A DNA stretch of 64,000 bases from Pseudopedobacter sp043763845 (GTDB lineage Bacteria > Bacteroidota > Bacteroidia > Sphingobacteriales > Sphingobacteriaceae): contig JAYULE010000052.1 in NCBI GenBank assembly GCA_043763845.1, positions 1 through 64,000 on the forward strand, given 5' to 3'. The first letter of the stretch is position 1. Each line of letters opens with the position of its first letter. Shown here in pieces: positions 54,314-62,672 of this stretch. The notes beneath the pieces are model-generated. The model saw only the letters and a list, made by a program, of their open reading frames with translations, was not told the origin of the DNA and did not search any database. The position numbers and the translations under genes were made by a program.

Positions 54314-54659
54314 ATTAAAAATTTGACTGATAATGGCGCATACAATGGTTTTAATGAAATTAGATGGATGCAATAGATAGGAATATTGTCAAATTTATAT
54401 GGACAAAATACAAAATTATAAATTACACAATCTTCTAACAGAGGGTTGGCAAAATGGGCGCATTGGTGTAAAATTGAACATTCGTACTTCTATCAACATT
54501 TGTGGTTTATTGAACATTTGTGCTTTCTATTCCCCGACTCCACAAAGCCTCGGTTATTACGCACAATGCTACCCAACAACTTCAAAATCGAACATTTTAC
54601 AAATACACGAAAAATATTTGTAAATTTGCTATGATTTAAATCATACGGTAAACGGCCAG
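54314..54659. other. Intergenic segment of the accessory islet
   Basis: 346 bp. Short frames exist (for example 54399-54623) but have no recognisable protein features. CTTCTAACAGAGGGTTGGC near 54432-54450 recalls a recurrent sequence at the 3' ends of accessory genes in Bacteroidota; this is from memory and unverified. A TAAATTTG box lies at 54621-54628, 31 bp before the nuclease gene. Confidence 0.3.
54621..54628 (+). promoter_or_regulatory. Putative -7 box for the Rpn-type nuclease gene
   Basis: TAAATTTG fits TAnnTTTG. No clean -33 TTTG at about 19 bp upstream, so it is tentative. Confidence 0.3.
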
Positions 54660-55484
54660 ATGAAAGCAAAATATTTAAACCCATTTACAGACTTCGGATT
54701 CAAAAAAATCTTCGGTGAAGAAGCAAGTAAACCATTACTTATTGACTTCTTGAACGCTTCATTGCCTCAAACGGACAAAATAGTTGACCTCACTTTCAAG
54801 AATAATGAACAACTTGGACAAACCGACCTCGACAGAAAAGCAATTTATGACATTTATTGCGAGAACGAAAAAGGCGAAAGATTTATAGTAGAATTACAAA
54901 AAGCGAAGCAAAACTATTTTAAGGAGAGAACTATTTACTATTCAACTTTTCCGATTAGAGAACAAGCGGAAAAAGGAGAATGGAATTACAATTTGAAAGC
55001 AGTTTATTGCATAGGAATTTTGGACTTCACATTTGACGACTACGAAACAGAATCAGAAAAAAGTGAAGTTGTTCATACCATAAAACTTAAAAATCAAAAC
55101 GGTAAGACATTTTACGACAAATTGACTTTCATTTACCTTGAAATGCCAAATTTTAAACTAACTGAAAATCAACTTGAAAACCGTTTAGACAAATGGCTTT
55201 ATTTCATCAAACACTTAGAAGACTTTCAGACAATTCCGACAATTATTGCTGACGATGTCTTTAATCAAGCATTCGAGAAAGCAGAACTTGCGAAGTTTGG
55301 ACAAACTGAACTTGCCAATTATGAAAACAGTTTAAAAATTTACAGAGACTTGAAAGGTGTTATTGACACTGCTTTTGACGAAGGGATTTTAAAAGTTGCA
55401 AAAAACTTAAAAGAAGAGTGTATGAACATTGAATTTATCATAAAAGTAACAGGACTCACGAAAAAAGAAATAGACAAACTCTAA
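54660..55484 (+). CDS. Rpn-family PD-(D/E)XK nuclease / putative transposase
   Basis: 274 aa of the PDDEXK_2 family (Rpn recombination-promoting nuclease). The N-terminal YLNPFTDFGFKKIFGEEASK (about 4-23) is the hallmark. The active-site region has the Asp of DRKAIYDIYCENEKGERFIV and the E-x-K-like ELQKAKQNYF. The C-terminal half is helical with a short HTH-like end (IEFIIKVTGLTKKEIDKL). Members make DNA cuts and promote RecA-independent recombination in E. coli; some are annotated as transposases. Length is close to the family norm, so it may be intact. Confidence 0.82.
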   Translation: MKAKYLNPFTDFGFKKIFGEEASKPLLIDFLNASLPQTDKIVDLTFKNNEQLGQTDLDRKAIYDIYCENEKGERFIVELQKAKQNYFKERTIYYSTFPIREQAEKGEWNYNLKAVYCIGILDFTFDDYETESEKSEVVHTIKLKNQNGKTFYDKLTFIYLEMPNFKLTENQLENRLDKWLYFIKHLEDFQTIPTIIADDVFNQAFEKAELAKFGQTELANYENSLKIYRDLKGVIDTAFDEGILKVAKNLKEECMNIEFIIKVTGLTKKEIDKL

Positions 55485-55500
55485 ATAATGCGCTTAGACT

Positions 55501-55575
55501 ATAATCGAGTAGACGGCTTCGCCAAAAACTGACGGAGTGCGCCTCTCACACCACCGTAGTACGTACGGCTCTCGT
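55501..55575 (-). mobile_element. Group II intron-like 3' remnant
   Basis: Read on the minus strand this gives GAGAGCCGTACGTA, then ACGGTGGTGTGAGAGGCGCA and GAAGCCGTCTACTCGATTAT. This order resembles the segment downstream of the reverse-transcriptase gene in bacterial group II introns (end of domain IV onwards). No reverse transcriptase or intron 5' end is present. A micropalindrome borders it at 55576. Recognition is from memory of such introns, so the identity is moderate. Confidence 0.45.
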
Positions 55576-55593
55576 ACTTGCCTGCAGGCAGGT
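55576..55593. repeat. GC-rich micropalindrome e
   Basis: Near-perfect palindrome ACTTGCCTGCAGGCAGGT, related to the micropalindromes inside elements R1, R3 and R5 but with a CTGCAG centre. It lies at the edge of the intron-like remnant. Confidence 0.55.
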
Positions 55594-55621
55594 AGTGTTT
55601 CAATTCAAAATATATTGGCTG

Positions 55622-55629
55622 TAAATTTG
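55622..55629 (+). promoter_or_regulatory. Putative -7 box for the 72-aa protein
   Basis: TAAATTTG matches TAnnTTTG and lies 24 bp before the ATG at 55654. GTTTC at about 55597-55601 could be a weak -33 element at suitable spacing. Confidence 0.4.
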
Positions 55630-55653
55630 CTATTAAATTTGAAACTTATTGTT

Positions 55654-55872
55654 ATGACTGAAAGCGAAAAAAAATTGATAGAAAAACGTGAAGAAAATAC
55701 CAACCAACCTATAGAAACCGATTACAACGCACATTCACAAAATCCTGGTCCATCAAAAGAAGCTGTTGTTGAAGAAGATAAAAAAGGTGCAGGCCAAATG
55801 ATGAAATGGATTATACCCATAATTATAGCTTTATTATTCTTGGTATATTTTTTAGTTTTTAAGAAAGTTTAG
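55654..55872 (+). CDS. Small single-pass membrane protein
   Basis: 72 aa from the ATG at 55654 (MTESEKKLIEKREENTNQ). The frame is open further upstream to 55537, but that part reads through the intron remnant and micropalindrome. The charged N-terminal ~45 residues are followed by one C-terminal membrane helix (WIIPIIIALLFLVYFLVF) and a short basic end, a tail-anchored layout. No family recognised. Convergent with the next gene, with only 2 bp between them. Confidence 0.6.
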   Translation: MTESEKKLIEKREENTNQPIETDYNAHSQNPGPSKEAVVEEDKKGAGQMMKWIIPIIIALLFLVYFLVFKKV

Positions 55873-55874
55873 TT

Positions 55875-56642
55875 TTACTTTATTTTTAATTCTCCAATAT
55901 TTACTGCCAAGCCCACAGTAAATATTGAATTACCTGCGGTTAAAAATTTGCGGCTTCGTAAACCAAAATTACTACCGCTTGTATATTGTAATTGTAAAAT
56001 TTTATTCAGTTTTAAGCGAGTGAAAAATACAGGCTCTAAAAATATATTATCTTCGGTGGGTTGTAAAATACCATTTTGGTTAAACCTTTCTAAATTCAAA
56101 TAACTCACTCTAAGTACCGTACCATAATTTACCGGGTAGTTTTTTCCAAATAGCTTTAATCCTTTTTTCTTTTTCGAAGTGTAGTTTATTTGCAAAAAAG
56201 ATTTGTTAAAATTAAAATCCTCGTTTACCGCACTCAACAAAACATCGTTTTTGTATTCTCTAAAATTACGTTCGGTGCTGCCATTACCAAGCCCAACATA
56301 AATTTCTAATATTCGGTTATTATTATCTCCAAAGGTTGTAAAATATCCTCCTCCAATTTCTACCAAATTTTGTCTAAAATCTTTTTTTCTATTGTTTTTA
56401 TACATGGTTGATGCATTAAACAACAAACCAAAATGGTTATTTACAGCATAAGCAGTGTTTAAACTGGCGTTGCCACTTAACGAAATATGTGCCCCTGCAT
56501 GTAATTCTCCTTTTTTGCTCAGCATACTGGCAGTAGGAACGTTAGGCATATACATTGATGAACAAGAGAATAAAAGCGTGGAGATAAAAACTCCGAATAT
56601 TCCAATAATTTTATGATTAATAGTAAAATTCCATAGGTGCAT
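55875..56642 (-). CDS. Outer-membrane beta-barrel-like lipoprotein, unknown function
   Basis: 255 aa. The signal ends with a lipobox (STLLFSCSSMY, Cys27). The rest alternates in the manner of a small beta-barrel (HAGAHISLSGNASLNTAYAV; NHFGLLFNASTMYKNNR; LRVSYLNLERFNQNG; FFTRLKLNKILQLQYTSGS) and ends in strand-like VGLAVNIGELKIK. Such lipoprotein barrels are common in Bacteroidota and mostly uncharacterised. No partner is suggested by neighbours. Confidence 0.55.
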   Translation of the reverse strand: MHLWNFTINHKIIGIFGVFISTLLFSCSSMYMPNVPTASMLSKKGELHAGAHISLSGNASLNTAYAVNNHFGLLFNASTMYKNNRKKDFRQNLVEIGGGYFTTFGDNNNRILEIYVGLGNGSTERNFREYKNDVLLSAVNEDFNFNKSFLQINYTSKKKKGLKLFGKNYPVNYGTVLRVSYLNLERFNQNGILQPTEDNIFLEPVFFTRLKLNKILQLQYTSGSNFGLRSRKFLTAGNSIFTVGLAVNIGELKIK

Positions 56643-56727
56643 TTCTAAAAAACGGCATTTTAGAACTAAAATTATTTGAAATTTTTTTTTATGGGATATT
56701 GAAGTAAATATAAAGACATTTAGCTGA

Positions 56728-56857
56728 AACCTGAGTTAGATTAATAAGTATTATTTTCACAATGATTTAAGCATTTAAACACGCTCGGAGTTTATCCAGA
56801 CAAAGGAAGGGCTGTATCTTTTTTTATTTATCTATCCCACCCGCTCCCCGAAGCAAT
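56728..56857 (+). mobile_element. Left half of a TIR element, copy R4
   Basis: It starts AACCTGAGTTAGATTAATAA, continues with CAATGATTTAAGCATTTAAA and a TATCTTTTTTTATTTATCTA segment shared with R2 and R3, and stops near CCCCGAAG. The right half is missing. Confidence 0.55.
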
Positions 56858-57001
56858 TGTACCAACATTAGATAGTTATTTATATTTCCCATTTTGGTTT
56901 TTCGAAGATGTTATCTTTCGGTTTTCGGTTGCACAGTATTTATTTACGTATGAACCTGAGTTCGATTAATAAATACTGTTTTTGTAATGATTAGGGCGTT
57001 T

Positions 57002-57022
57002 CCTGCCTGCCGATAGGCAAGG
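57002..57022. repeat. GC-rich micropalindrome c
   Basis: 21-bp near-palindrome with CCTGCCTGCCG..AGGCAAGG, at the same place in the element as micropalindrome b in R3. Confidence 0.6.
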
Positions 57023-57031
57023 TAACACGCT

Positions 57032-57049
57032 GCCTGCCGGCCGGCAGGC
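57032..57049. repeat. GC-rich micropalindrome d
   Basis: Perfect 18-bp palindrome GCCTGCCGGCCGGCAGGC, identical to the one in R1 (130-147) and at the corresponding position before GGGCCGCT. Confidence 0.7.
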
Positions 57050-57142
57050 GGGCCGCTACCATCGTTAACACTTTAAAATCTTAAATAACAGTGATTTACA
57101 GCAAATTATATTAAGGTTTATTAATCGAACTCAGGTTATTAG

Positions 57143-58237
57143 TTATCTCTCTGCTATTAATTTATTAATCCCTAACTTTTCTGCAATTTCATTTAAATCA
57201 TTCACTACGGCATCAATTAAGGGTATTCCATTTAATTTACGATCAATTTCTGCCAAGGTTTCGGGTTCGCCAGGTATAATTACGGGTTGGGCTGGGTTAA
57301 TTGGTTTTGCGGCTTTAAACCGGGTTATCCAATTGTCTAAATGGTGTTTAAAATCTTCTTTAGGCCTAAAACCATCTACACGCAAAGCTCCTAAAAAATG
57401 TCCAATTCCTTCGCCAGGTTGGTTCTGTAGAGGGTCTAAAAATGCTACAAAAGGTGGCACCCAAGGCCCGTAACTAGCACCCGAAAGTACAGCCGAAAGT
57501 ATATCAACCGTTGCACCTAAACCAAAACCTTTATGGCTGCCGTGTTCCCTATCAGAGCCTAATGGCAATAAAGAACCGCCATTTTTTAAGTCTGAAGGGT
57601 TTAATGCAACATTGCCATCTTTATCTTGAATCCAGCCTTCGGGTACGTTTTCGCCTTTACGTTGGGCAATTTCTAGTTTGCCATTTGCAGCAGTTGAGGT
57701 TGCTAAATCTACAACTAGTGGAGGGTATTTACCTGCCGGAAAAGCGTAACACATAGGGTTGGTGCCTAACATTCGTTCGGTAGAGAATGTTGGGGCAACT
57801 AACGGACTAGCATTTGTCATAACAAAGCCAATCATATCTTTTTCTACCGCCATTAAAGCGTGAAATGCAGCAATTCCAAAGTGGTTCGAGTTTTTTACAG
57901 CCACCCAACCCGAGCCATATTTCTCGGCTTTTTCTATCGCAATTTGCATAGCAAACGGGGCAACCACAAGCCCTAAACCGGCATCCCCATCAACGGTTGC
58001 TGTAGTTGCAGTTTGGTGTATTATTTTAATATTGGGTTGGGTGTTAATTCGTTTTTTCTCCCACAAGCGCACATATCCCGTTAAGCGGGCAACACCGTGA
58101 GAATCAATACCTCGTAAATCGGATTTTATTAATACATAGGCTGCTAAAGTAGCATGAGCAACCGAGCAACCCATTTTTAAAAATACGTTTTGGGTAAACT
58201 TTCTAAGTGCAGTTTCTTGAAAAATATGATACGACAT
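57143..58237 (-). CDS. Ldh-family (malate/L-lactate/ureidoglycolate-type) oxidoreductase
   Basis: 364 aa NAD(P)-dependent 2-hydroxyacid dehydrogenase of the LDH2/MDH2 family. The hallmarks are SDLRGIDSHGVARLTGYVRL near 45-64, VAVKNSNHFGIAAFHALMAV with the catalytic His, MLGTNPMCYAFPAGKYPPLV, and GSDREHGSHKGFGLGATVDI. The native substrate varies in this family (malate, lactate, sulfolactate, ureidoglycolate) and cannot be chosen here. It lies 2 bp downstream of bshC and is likely co-transcribed with it. Confidence 0.85.
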   Translation of the reverse strand: MSYHIFQETALRKFTQNVFLKMGCSVAHATLAAYVLIKSDLRGIDSHGVARLTGYVRLWEKKRINTQPNIKIIHQTATTATVDGDAGLGLVVAPFAMQIAIEKAEKYGSGWVAVKNSNHFGIAAFHALMAVEKDMIGFVMTNASPLVAPTFSTERMLGTNPMCYAFPAGKYPPLVVDLATSTAANGKLEIAQRKGENVPEGWIQDKDGNVALNPSDLKNGGSLLPLGSDREHGSHKGFGLGATVDILSAVLSGASYGPWVPPFVAFLDPLQNQPGEGIGHFLGALRVDGFRPKEDFKHHLDNWITRFKAAKPINPAQPVIIPGEPETLAEIDRKLNGIPLIDAVVNDLNEIAEKLGINKLIAER

Positions 58238-58239
58238 TT

Positions 58240-59826
58240 TTATTGTAAGATAGTAAATTTAAAATCTAATGGTTTAAAGTTTTGAATAAGTTGTGCAATA
58301 AAATCATCGCCATATTCTACATAAAATAAGCCAAAATTTTCACTTCTTTCTTGTAATTGATAATCAGGAAAAAGAGTAGTTTTAATTTTATCAATATCGG
58401 CCATTGCTTCTGCAAAGTTTCTTTTCTCGGCTTTTAATAATTTTTTTTCGAGATTTTTTATGGCTTTGTTTAAACGAGTTTTTACAGCATCTGTACTAGC
58501 CGAAAGCGTAGCATCTATTTTATGGGTACGAAGTTTTAAACTTTCGAAAACGCAATTTAAACTTCGCCATTCATCATCTAAACTTAAATTATGAGTAGTG
58601 TGCGCTTTGGTAAAATTATTTTTTAAGGTAACAGTTTCGGTAAAAACCTGAGCCGTTTTCAGTTGCAGTTTTTGTATCTTATGTTGGATTTTTTTAGGAA
58701 TAAACATTGCCGAATTGCGTAGCATTACAATTGGGAAATTAATACCGTAAAAATCGAATGTTAATTTTAGTTGCAACCAATAAGTTACTTCGGCAGCCCC
58801 GCCTATGTATGCAATGTTTGGCAAAATAACTTCTTGATATAATGGCCGTAATGCTGCGTTTGGGCTAAAACGTTCGGGGTGATTATCTATTTCGTTTGCT
58901 AATTCACTTGCCGAAAATTCAAGATTTGTCCCTAAAACTTTATAAAAGTTATTTTCAAAAACTATCCTTTCTCGTAAATTATCTTTCAAATAAAAAAAGT
59001 TGATTTCCCTCGCTACTACCTGCGGTTTTATACCAATTTCAGCAAGTTTTTTATCGCTTTCGCTGATGCATTTAAAACTGTTTTGCTGTAAAATATCTTG
59101 CTTAATTATGGATGCAAATTGTGCTTTTAAATTGGCATCGTTGGCATCTAAAATCACTAAACCATATTTCCCAAAAAGTTGATTTACCAAATATCGGGTT
59201 GCATCAGCCAAGGTATCAAATTGGTTATAAGCAGTGTTTATAACATCGGCCAATGCATCTGCGTTAAGCGACGACCCTAGTATTTGATTGTATTCGTTGA
59301 GCGTTTTTTTAATGGTTTGGGTGTTTAAATTCCCTGTTGCACCTTCGGTTTTAATGTTCCAAATTACTTTTTTACCGCCAATGTTGGCATGGTTAATTTC
59401 TTCAAAATCGTGGTCTTCGGTAGCCATCCAATACAATGGCACAAAATTGTATTGTGGATATTGCACTTTTAAATCCTGCGAAAGCTTTATGGCTGTAACT
59501 ATCTTAAAAATAAAATATAATGGCCCTGTAAATATGTTTAACTGGTGGCCGGTTGTAATAGTAAAAGTGTTGTTTTGATGTAGGATTTCTATATTTTGTA
59601 TTAATTTTTGGCTTTGATTATCAATGGCTTGATACTGCGAATTCAACACTTTTATAAGCATATTTCGATCTGCAATTACGCTTTTTTCCTTGATAATTTT
59701 TTCGAAAACGGCAATACTTGCAAACTCATTAATAAATGGTTTAAGGGTATTATCATCATCTAAATAACGAATTATTGTGGGCGAAAAACAGCCAGTTTCT
59801 TTGTAGGATATGTATTGAGCTTCCAT
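58240..59826 (-). CDS. bshC: Bacillithiol biosynthesis cysteine-adding enzyme
   Basis: 528 aa, adding cysteine to glucosaminyl-malate, the last step of bacillithiol synthesis. Recognised from FTITTGHQLNIFTGPLYFIF, VPLYWMATEDHDFEEINHAN, PNIAYIGGAAEVTYWLQLKL and the C-terminal LFPDYQLQERSENFGLFYVEYG. A coiled-coil stretch lies near 420-480. Length is typical. bshA and bshB are not in the window. Confidence 0.93.
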   Translation of the reverse strand: MEAQYISYKETGCFSPTIIRYLDDDNTLKPFINEFASIAVFEKIIKEKSVIADRNMLIKVLNSQYQAIDNQSQKLIQNIEILHQNNTFTITTGHQLNIFTGPLYFIFKIVTAIKLSQDLKVQYPQYNFVPLYWMATEDHDFEEINHANIGGKKVIWNIKTEGATGNLNTQTIKKTLNEYNQILGSSLNADALADVINTAYNQFDTLADATRYLVNQLFGKYGLVILDANDANLKAQFASIIKQDILQQNSFKCISESDKKLAEIGIKPQVVAREINFFYLKDNLRERIVFENNFYKVLGTNLEFSASELANEIDNHPERFSPNAALRPLYQEVILPNIAYIGGAAEVTYWLQLKLTFDFYGINFPIVMLRNSAMFIPKKIQHKIQKLQLKTAQVFTETVTLKNNFTKAHTTHNLSLDDEWRSLNCVFESLKLRTHKIDATLSASTDAVKTRLNKAIKNLEKKLLKAEKRNFAEAMADIDKIKTTLFPDYQLQERSENFGLFYVEYGDDFIAQLIQNFKPLDFKFTILQ

Positions 59827-60149
59827 TTAAAAACTAAAATACTGCAAATTATTGGAATACATCATTCACAAATTTTTTTTACTATAATTGAGTTAAATAC
59901 GCTGGATACATTATTTAGGCTACCGTTGTTGATGGGGTACCTTGCCAACGGTATATTTCAGACCTTGGCAACGGTTTCGGCTTCAGTTTGTTTTTTATAT
60001 TATTTACCGTCGACAAAGTTTTTAACCGTTGTCGAGGTTTATCTACCTTTCCAACGGTCTTTTTTAAAACCTTGGAAACGGTTATATTTCGTTTTAAAAT
60101 TTTAACCGTCGACAAGGTTTTTAACCGTTGTCGAGGTTTAACCCCCTTC
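59827..60149. repeat. Hairpin repeats with covarying arms between bshC and rimO
   Basis: At least three hairpins share an outer ACC...CGGT frame but have different, mutually complementary arms: CCTTGCCAACGG/CCTTGGCAACGG (59940-59974), CTTTCCAACGG/CCTTGGAAACGG (60047-60081) and CGACAA/TTGTCG. The last type occurs twice, each within GTTTTTAACCGTTGTCGAGG (60018-60037 and 60117-60136). Short frames here come from the repeats. No gene is present in this 323-bp gap, which also holds the bshC promoter region. Confidence 0.6.
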
Positions 60150-61475
60150 CTACTTCACAATGCTACCATACAAATCAAAATCTTCAGCTCTATCAATTTT
60201 TACCTTTACAAAACTGCCGGGTGTAGCATAGTTTTCGGAAGCCTTAATTAAAACCTCATTGTCAACCTCGGGCGAGTCAAACTCGGTTCGTCCTACAAAA
60301 TAATCGCCTTCTTTTCTATCAACTAAAACTTTATAAGTATTGCCAATTTTTTGTTGATTTAAATCGTAAGATATACCTTGCTGAATTTCCATAATTCCTT
60401 CAACACGTTGTTGTTTAACATCTTCGGGTACATCATCAACCAAATCAAAAGCGTGGGTTTTTTCTTCGTGTGAATAAGTGAAACAGCCTAATCTATCAAA
60501 ACGGGTATCGGCAACCCATTGCTGCATTTCTTCAAAATCTTGCTCAGTTTCGCCTGGGTAACCACAAATTAAGGTGGTACGCATAGCAATATTGGGTACT
60601 TTGTCTCTAATTTGATTTACTAAATCAATGGTTTTTTGTTTGGTATTTCCACGTCGCATAGATTTTAGCATCGAATCTGAAATGTGCTGCAAAGGCATAT
60701 CTAAATACTTGCAAATATTGCTACGTTCGTTCATCACATCTAAAATCTCCATCGGAAAACCCGTTGGGTAAGCGTACTGCAAACGTATCCAATCTATGCC
60801 ATCAACATCCGAAATACGACGCATTAAATCGGCCAGTTTACGTTCGTTGTAAATATCAATACCGTAATAAGTTAAATCTTGTGCTATTAAAATCAGTTCT
60901 TTTGTGCCATTTTTTGCTAAATGTTTGGCTTCTTTAACCAAATCTTCAATCGGTTTAGATACGTGTTTGCCACGCATTAGCGGTATAGCGCAAAAAGAAC
61001 AAGGACGGTTACAGCCCTCGGCAATTTTAAAATAGGCGTAATGCGATGGGGTGGTTAAAAGCCGTTCGCCCAGCAATTCGTATTTGTAATTTGCCCCAAC
61101 TGTTTCTAGCAGTTTAGGCAAATCGTTGGTTCCAAAATAAGCATCAACATTGGTAATTTCTGCTTCTAACTCTGGTTTGTATCTTTCTGATAAACAACCT
61201 GTAACAATTACTTTTCCAATCTTTCCCTTGTCTTTTAGCTCGCTATATTGCAATATGGTATCTATAGATTCTTGCTTGGCGTTATCAATAAAACCACAAG
61301 TGTTTATTATTACAATATCATTTTTATGGTTGCCTTCGGCTTCGTGTACCACATCAAAAAAATTGCCTTTTAATTGTCCCATCAACACTTCGCTGTCGTA
61401 CGTGTTTTTTGAGCAACCTAAAGTAATTACGTTAATGCGAGGTTTGGTAATGGGTGGAGATAATTTTACTTTCAT
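60150..61475 (-). CDS. rimO: Ribosomal protein S12 methylthiotransferase
   Basis: 441 aa from the ATG at 61475 (MKVKLSPPITKPRINVITLG); another ATG at 61520 adds 15 residues and cannot be fully excluded. It has the MTTase domain with three cysteines for the first cluster (VITLGCSKNTYDSEV; INTCGFIDNAKQES; VTGCLSERYKPEL), the radical SAM motif AEGCNRPCSFCAIPLMRG and a C-terminal TRAM domain. The family modifies Asp of S12; RimO rather than MiaB is indicated by GCSKNTYDSEVLMGQL and YAYPTGFP. Confidence 0.93.
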   Translation of the reverse strand: MKVKLSPPITKPRINVITLGCSKNTYDSEVLMGQLKGNFFDVVHEAEGNHKNDIVIINTCGFIDNAKQESIDTILQYSELKDKGKIGKVIVTGCLSERYKPELEAEITNVDAYFGTNDLPKLLETVGANYKYELLGERLLTTPSHYAYFKIAEGCNRPCSFCAIPLMRGKHVSKPIEDLVKEAKHLAKNGTKELILIAQDLTYYGIDIYNERKLADLMRRISDVDGIDWIRLQYAYPTGFPMEILDVMNERSNICKYLDMPLQHISDSMLKSMRRGNTKQKTIDLVNQIRDKVPNIAMRTTLICGYPGETEQDFEEMQQWVADTRFDRLGCFTYSHEEKTHAFDLVDDVPEDVKQQRVEGIMEIQQGISYDLNQQKIGNTYKVLVDRKEGDYFVGRTEFDSPEVDNEVLIKASENYATPGSFVKVKIDRAEDFDLYGSIVK

Positions 61476-61630
61476 AATTGTTACGACTGCAAATATGGCG
61501 ATTTTTGATTTAAATTTCATGCTTAAAAACCTATTTAAATCATCTTAAAATCAATTTTAAAAGCTTAAATTTTTGTGTGTTGGCATAAAAAACCTAACAA
61601 ATTGCGCAATAGTATTTATATTTACCGCTA

Positions 61631-62551
61631 ATGCAAGGATTGGTTATAAAATCTACCGGGAGTTGGTACAACGTTTTGGGTAACGATAACCTAAAGTACG
61701 ATTGCCGTATAAAAGGAAAGTTTAGAATGAAAGGTTTGGTTACCACTAACCCTGTTGCGGTGGGCGATGTGGTTGATTTTGAGCTAGAACCCGAGCAAGA
61801 AACCGCTGTAATTACCCACCTACATCCTCGCAAAAACTATATCATTCGTAAATCTATAAACCTATCTAAACAGGCGCAAGTAATTGCTGCAAATTTAGAT
61901 CAGGCTTGTTTGGTAGTAACGCTGGCCTCGCCACGCACATCGCTTGGTTTTATTGATAGGTTTTTGGTTACCGCCGAGGCTTACAGCATACCCACCATTT
62001 TAATTTTCAACAAATTAGATATTTATGGAACTGATGGATTGGAAATTCTGGCGGAATATATGACTATATATCAAAAAATTGGGTATGCTTGCCATGCAGT
62101 TTCGGCCCTTAACGGGGATAATTTAGATACCATAAAAGACTTGCTGAAAGATAAAACAACGCTTTTTTCGGGCCATTCGGGTGTTGGGAAATCAAGTTTA
62201 ATTAACCAAATTTTACCTGGCATTGATTTACGCACAAACGAAATATCAGATTTTAGCGATACTGGAAAACATACTACTACCTTTGCCGAAATGTTTGATT
62301 TACCCTTTGGGGGAAAACTAATTGACACACCAGGAATACGAGAATTAGGTGTTATTGATATTGAAAAAGAAGAGTTAGGCCATTTTTTTCCAGAAATGCG
62401 CCAACGCCTAAACACCTGCAAATACCACAATTGCGTACACGTAAACGAACCCGGCTGTGCGGTTTTAACGGCATTACAAAACGGCGAAATTGAACCCAGT
62501 AGGTACGACAGTTATATGAGTATTTATTTAGGGAGTAATACTAGGGGGTAG
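61631..62551 (+). CDS. rsgA: Ribosome small-subunit-dependent GTPase A
   Basis: 306 aa circularly permuted GTPase that aids 30S maturation. An N-terminal OB fold (VGDVVDFELEPEQETAVITH) precedes the GTPase domain with IFNKLDIYG (G4), FSGHSGVGKSSLINQIL (G1) and LIDTPGIRELGV (G3). A C-terminal zinc-binding domain has NTCKYHNCVHVNEPGCAV. It is divergent from rimO. Confidence 0.95.
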   Translation: MQGLVIKSTGSWYNVLGNDNLKYDCRIKGKFRMKGLVTTNPVAVGDVVDFELEPEQETAVITHLHPRKNYIIRKSINLSKQAQVIAANLDQACLVVTLASPRTSLGFIDRFLVTAEAYSIPTILIFNKLDIYGTDGLEILAEYMTIYQKIGYACHAVSALNGDNLDTIKDLLKDKTTLFSGHSGVGKSSLINQILPGIDLRTNEISDFSDTGKHTTTFAEMFDLPFGGKLIDTPGIRELGVIDIEKEELGHFFPEMRQRLNTCKYHNCVHVNEPGCAVLTALQNGEIEPSRYDSYMSIYLGSNTRG

Positions 62552-62648
62552 AGATTAATTAATTTTCCCAAATCGGAAAAATTGTAAAATTTAAATGGTT
62601 TGGGTTTGGTTTAACCCATAACATTACCACAAAGGTGGTTACGTTTCG

Positions 62649-62672
62649 GGGGCGACCACGAGGGTGCGCCCC
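62649..62672. terminator. GC-rich hairpin between convergent genes
   Basis: GGGGCGACC and GGTGCGCCCC pair with one bulge around ACGAG. It lies between rsgA (plus, ends 62551) and the TlpA-like gene (minus, ends 62672). A second weaker hairpin (TTACCAC/GTGGTTA) is at about 62625-62641. This GC-rich sequence resembles a repeat common in unrelated bacterial genomes. Confidence 0.45.

Larger units (their letters stand above)
56953..57137 (+). mobile_element. TIR element, copy R5, with perfect termini
   Basis: 185 bp with perfect 21-bp terminal inverted repeats (left begins AACCTGAGTTCGATTAATAA; right ends with the exact reverse complement at 57137). It lacks the internal CCCCGAAGGGGG segment found in R1-R3 but has GTTAACACTTTAAAATC and CAGTGATTTACAGCAAATTA as in R3. 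It contains two micropalindromes. No coding capacity and no obvious target duplication. Confidence 0.7.
56643..57142. other. 500-bp intergenic region made largely of TIR-element copies
   Basis: This gap between the beta-barrel lipoprotein and the Ldh-family gene holds a left-half element copy (56728-56857) and a full copy (56953-57137). About 95 bp of unassigned AT-rich sequence lies between them (56858-56952). No gene is present. Confidence 0.6.

Noticed and set aside
54399..54634. 74-aa and 62-aa overlapping frames
   Set aside because: Two frames compete over the same bases, neither has recognisable features, and the composition looks non-coding.
55537..55653. 39-residue extension of the 72-aa membrane protein
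   Set aside because: It is read through the intron-like remnant and micropalindrome. A promoter box and an ATG lie just before the charged N-terminus.
59915..60251. Overlapping short frames on both strands between bshC and rimO
   Set aside because: They are produced by the hairpin repeats and have no protein features.
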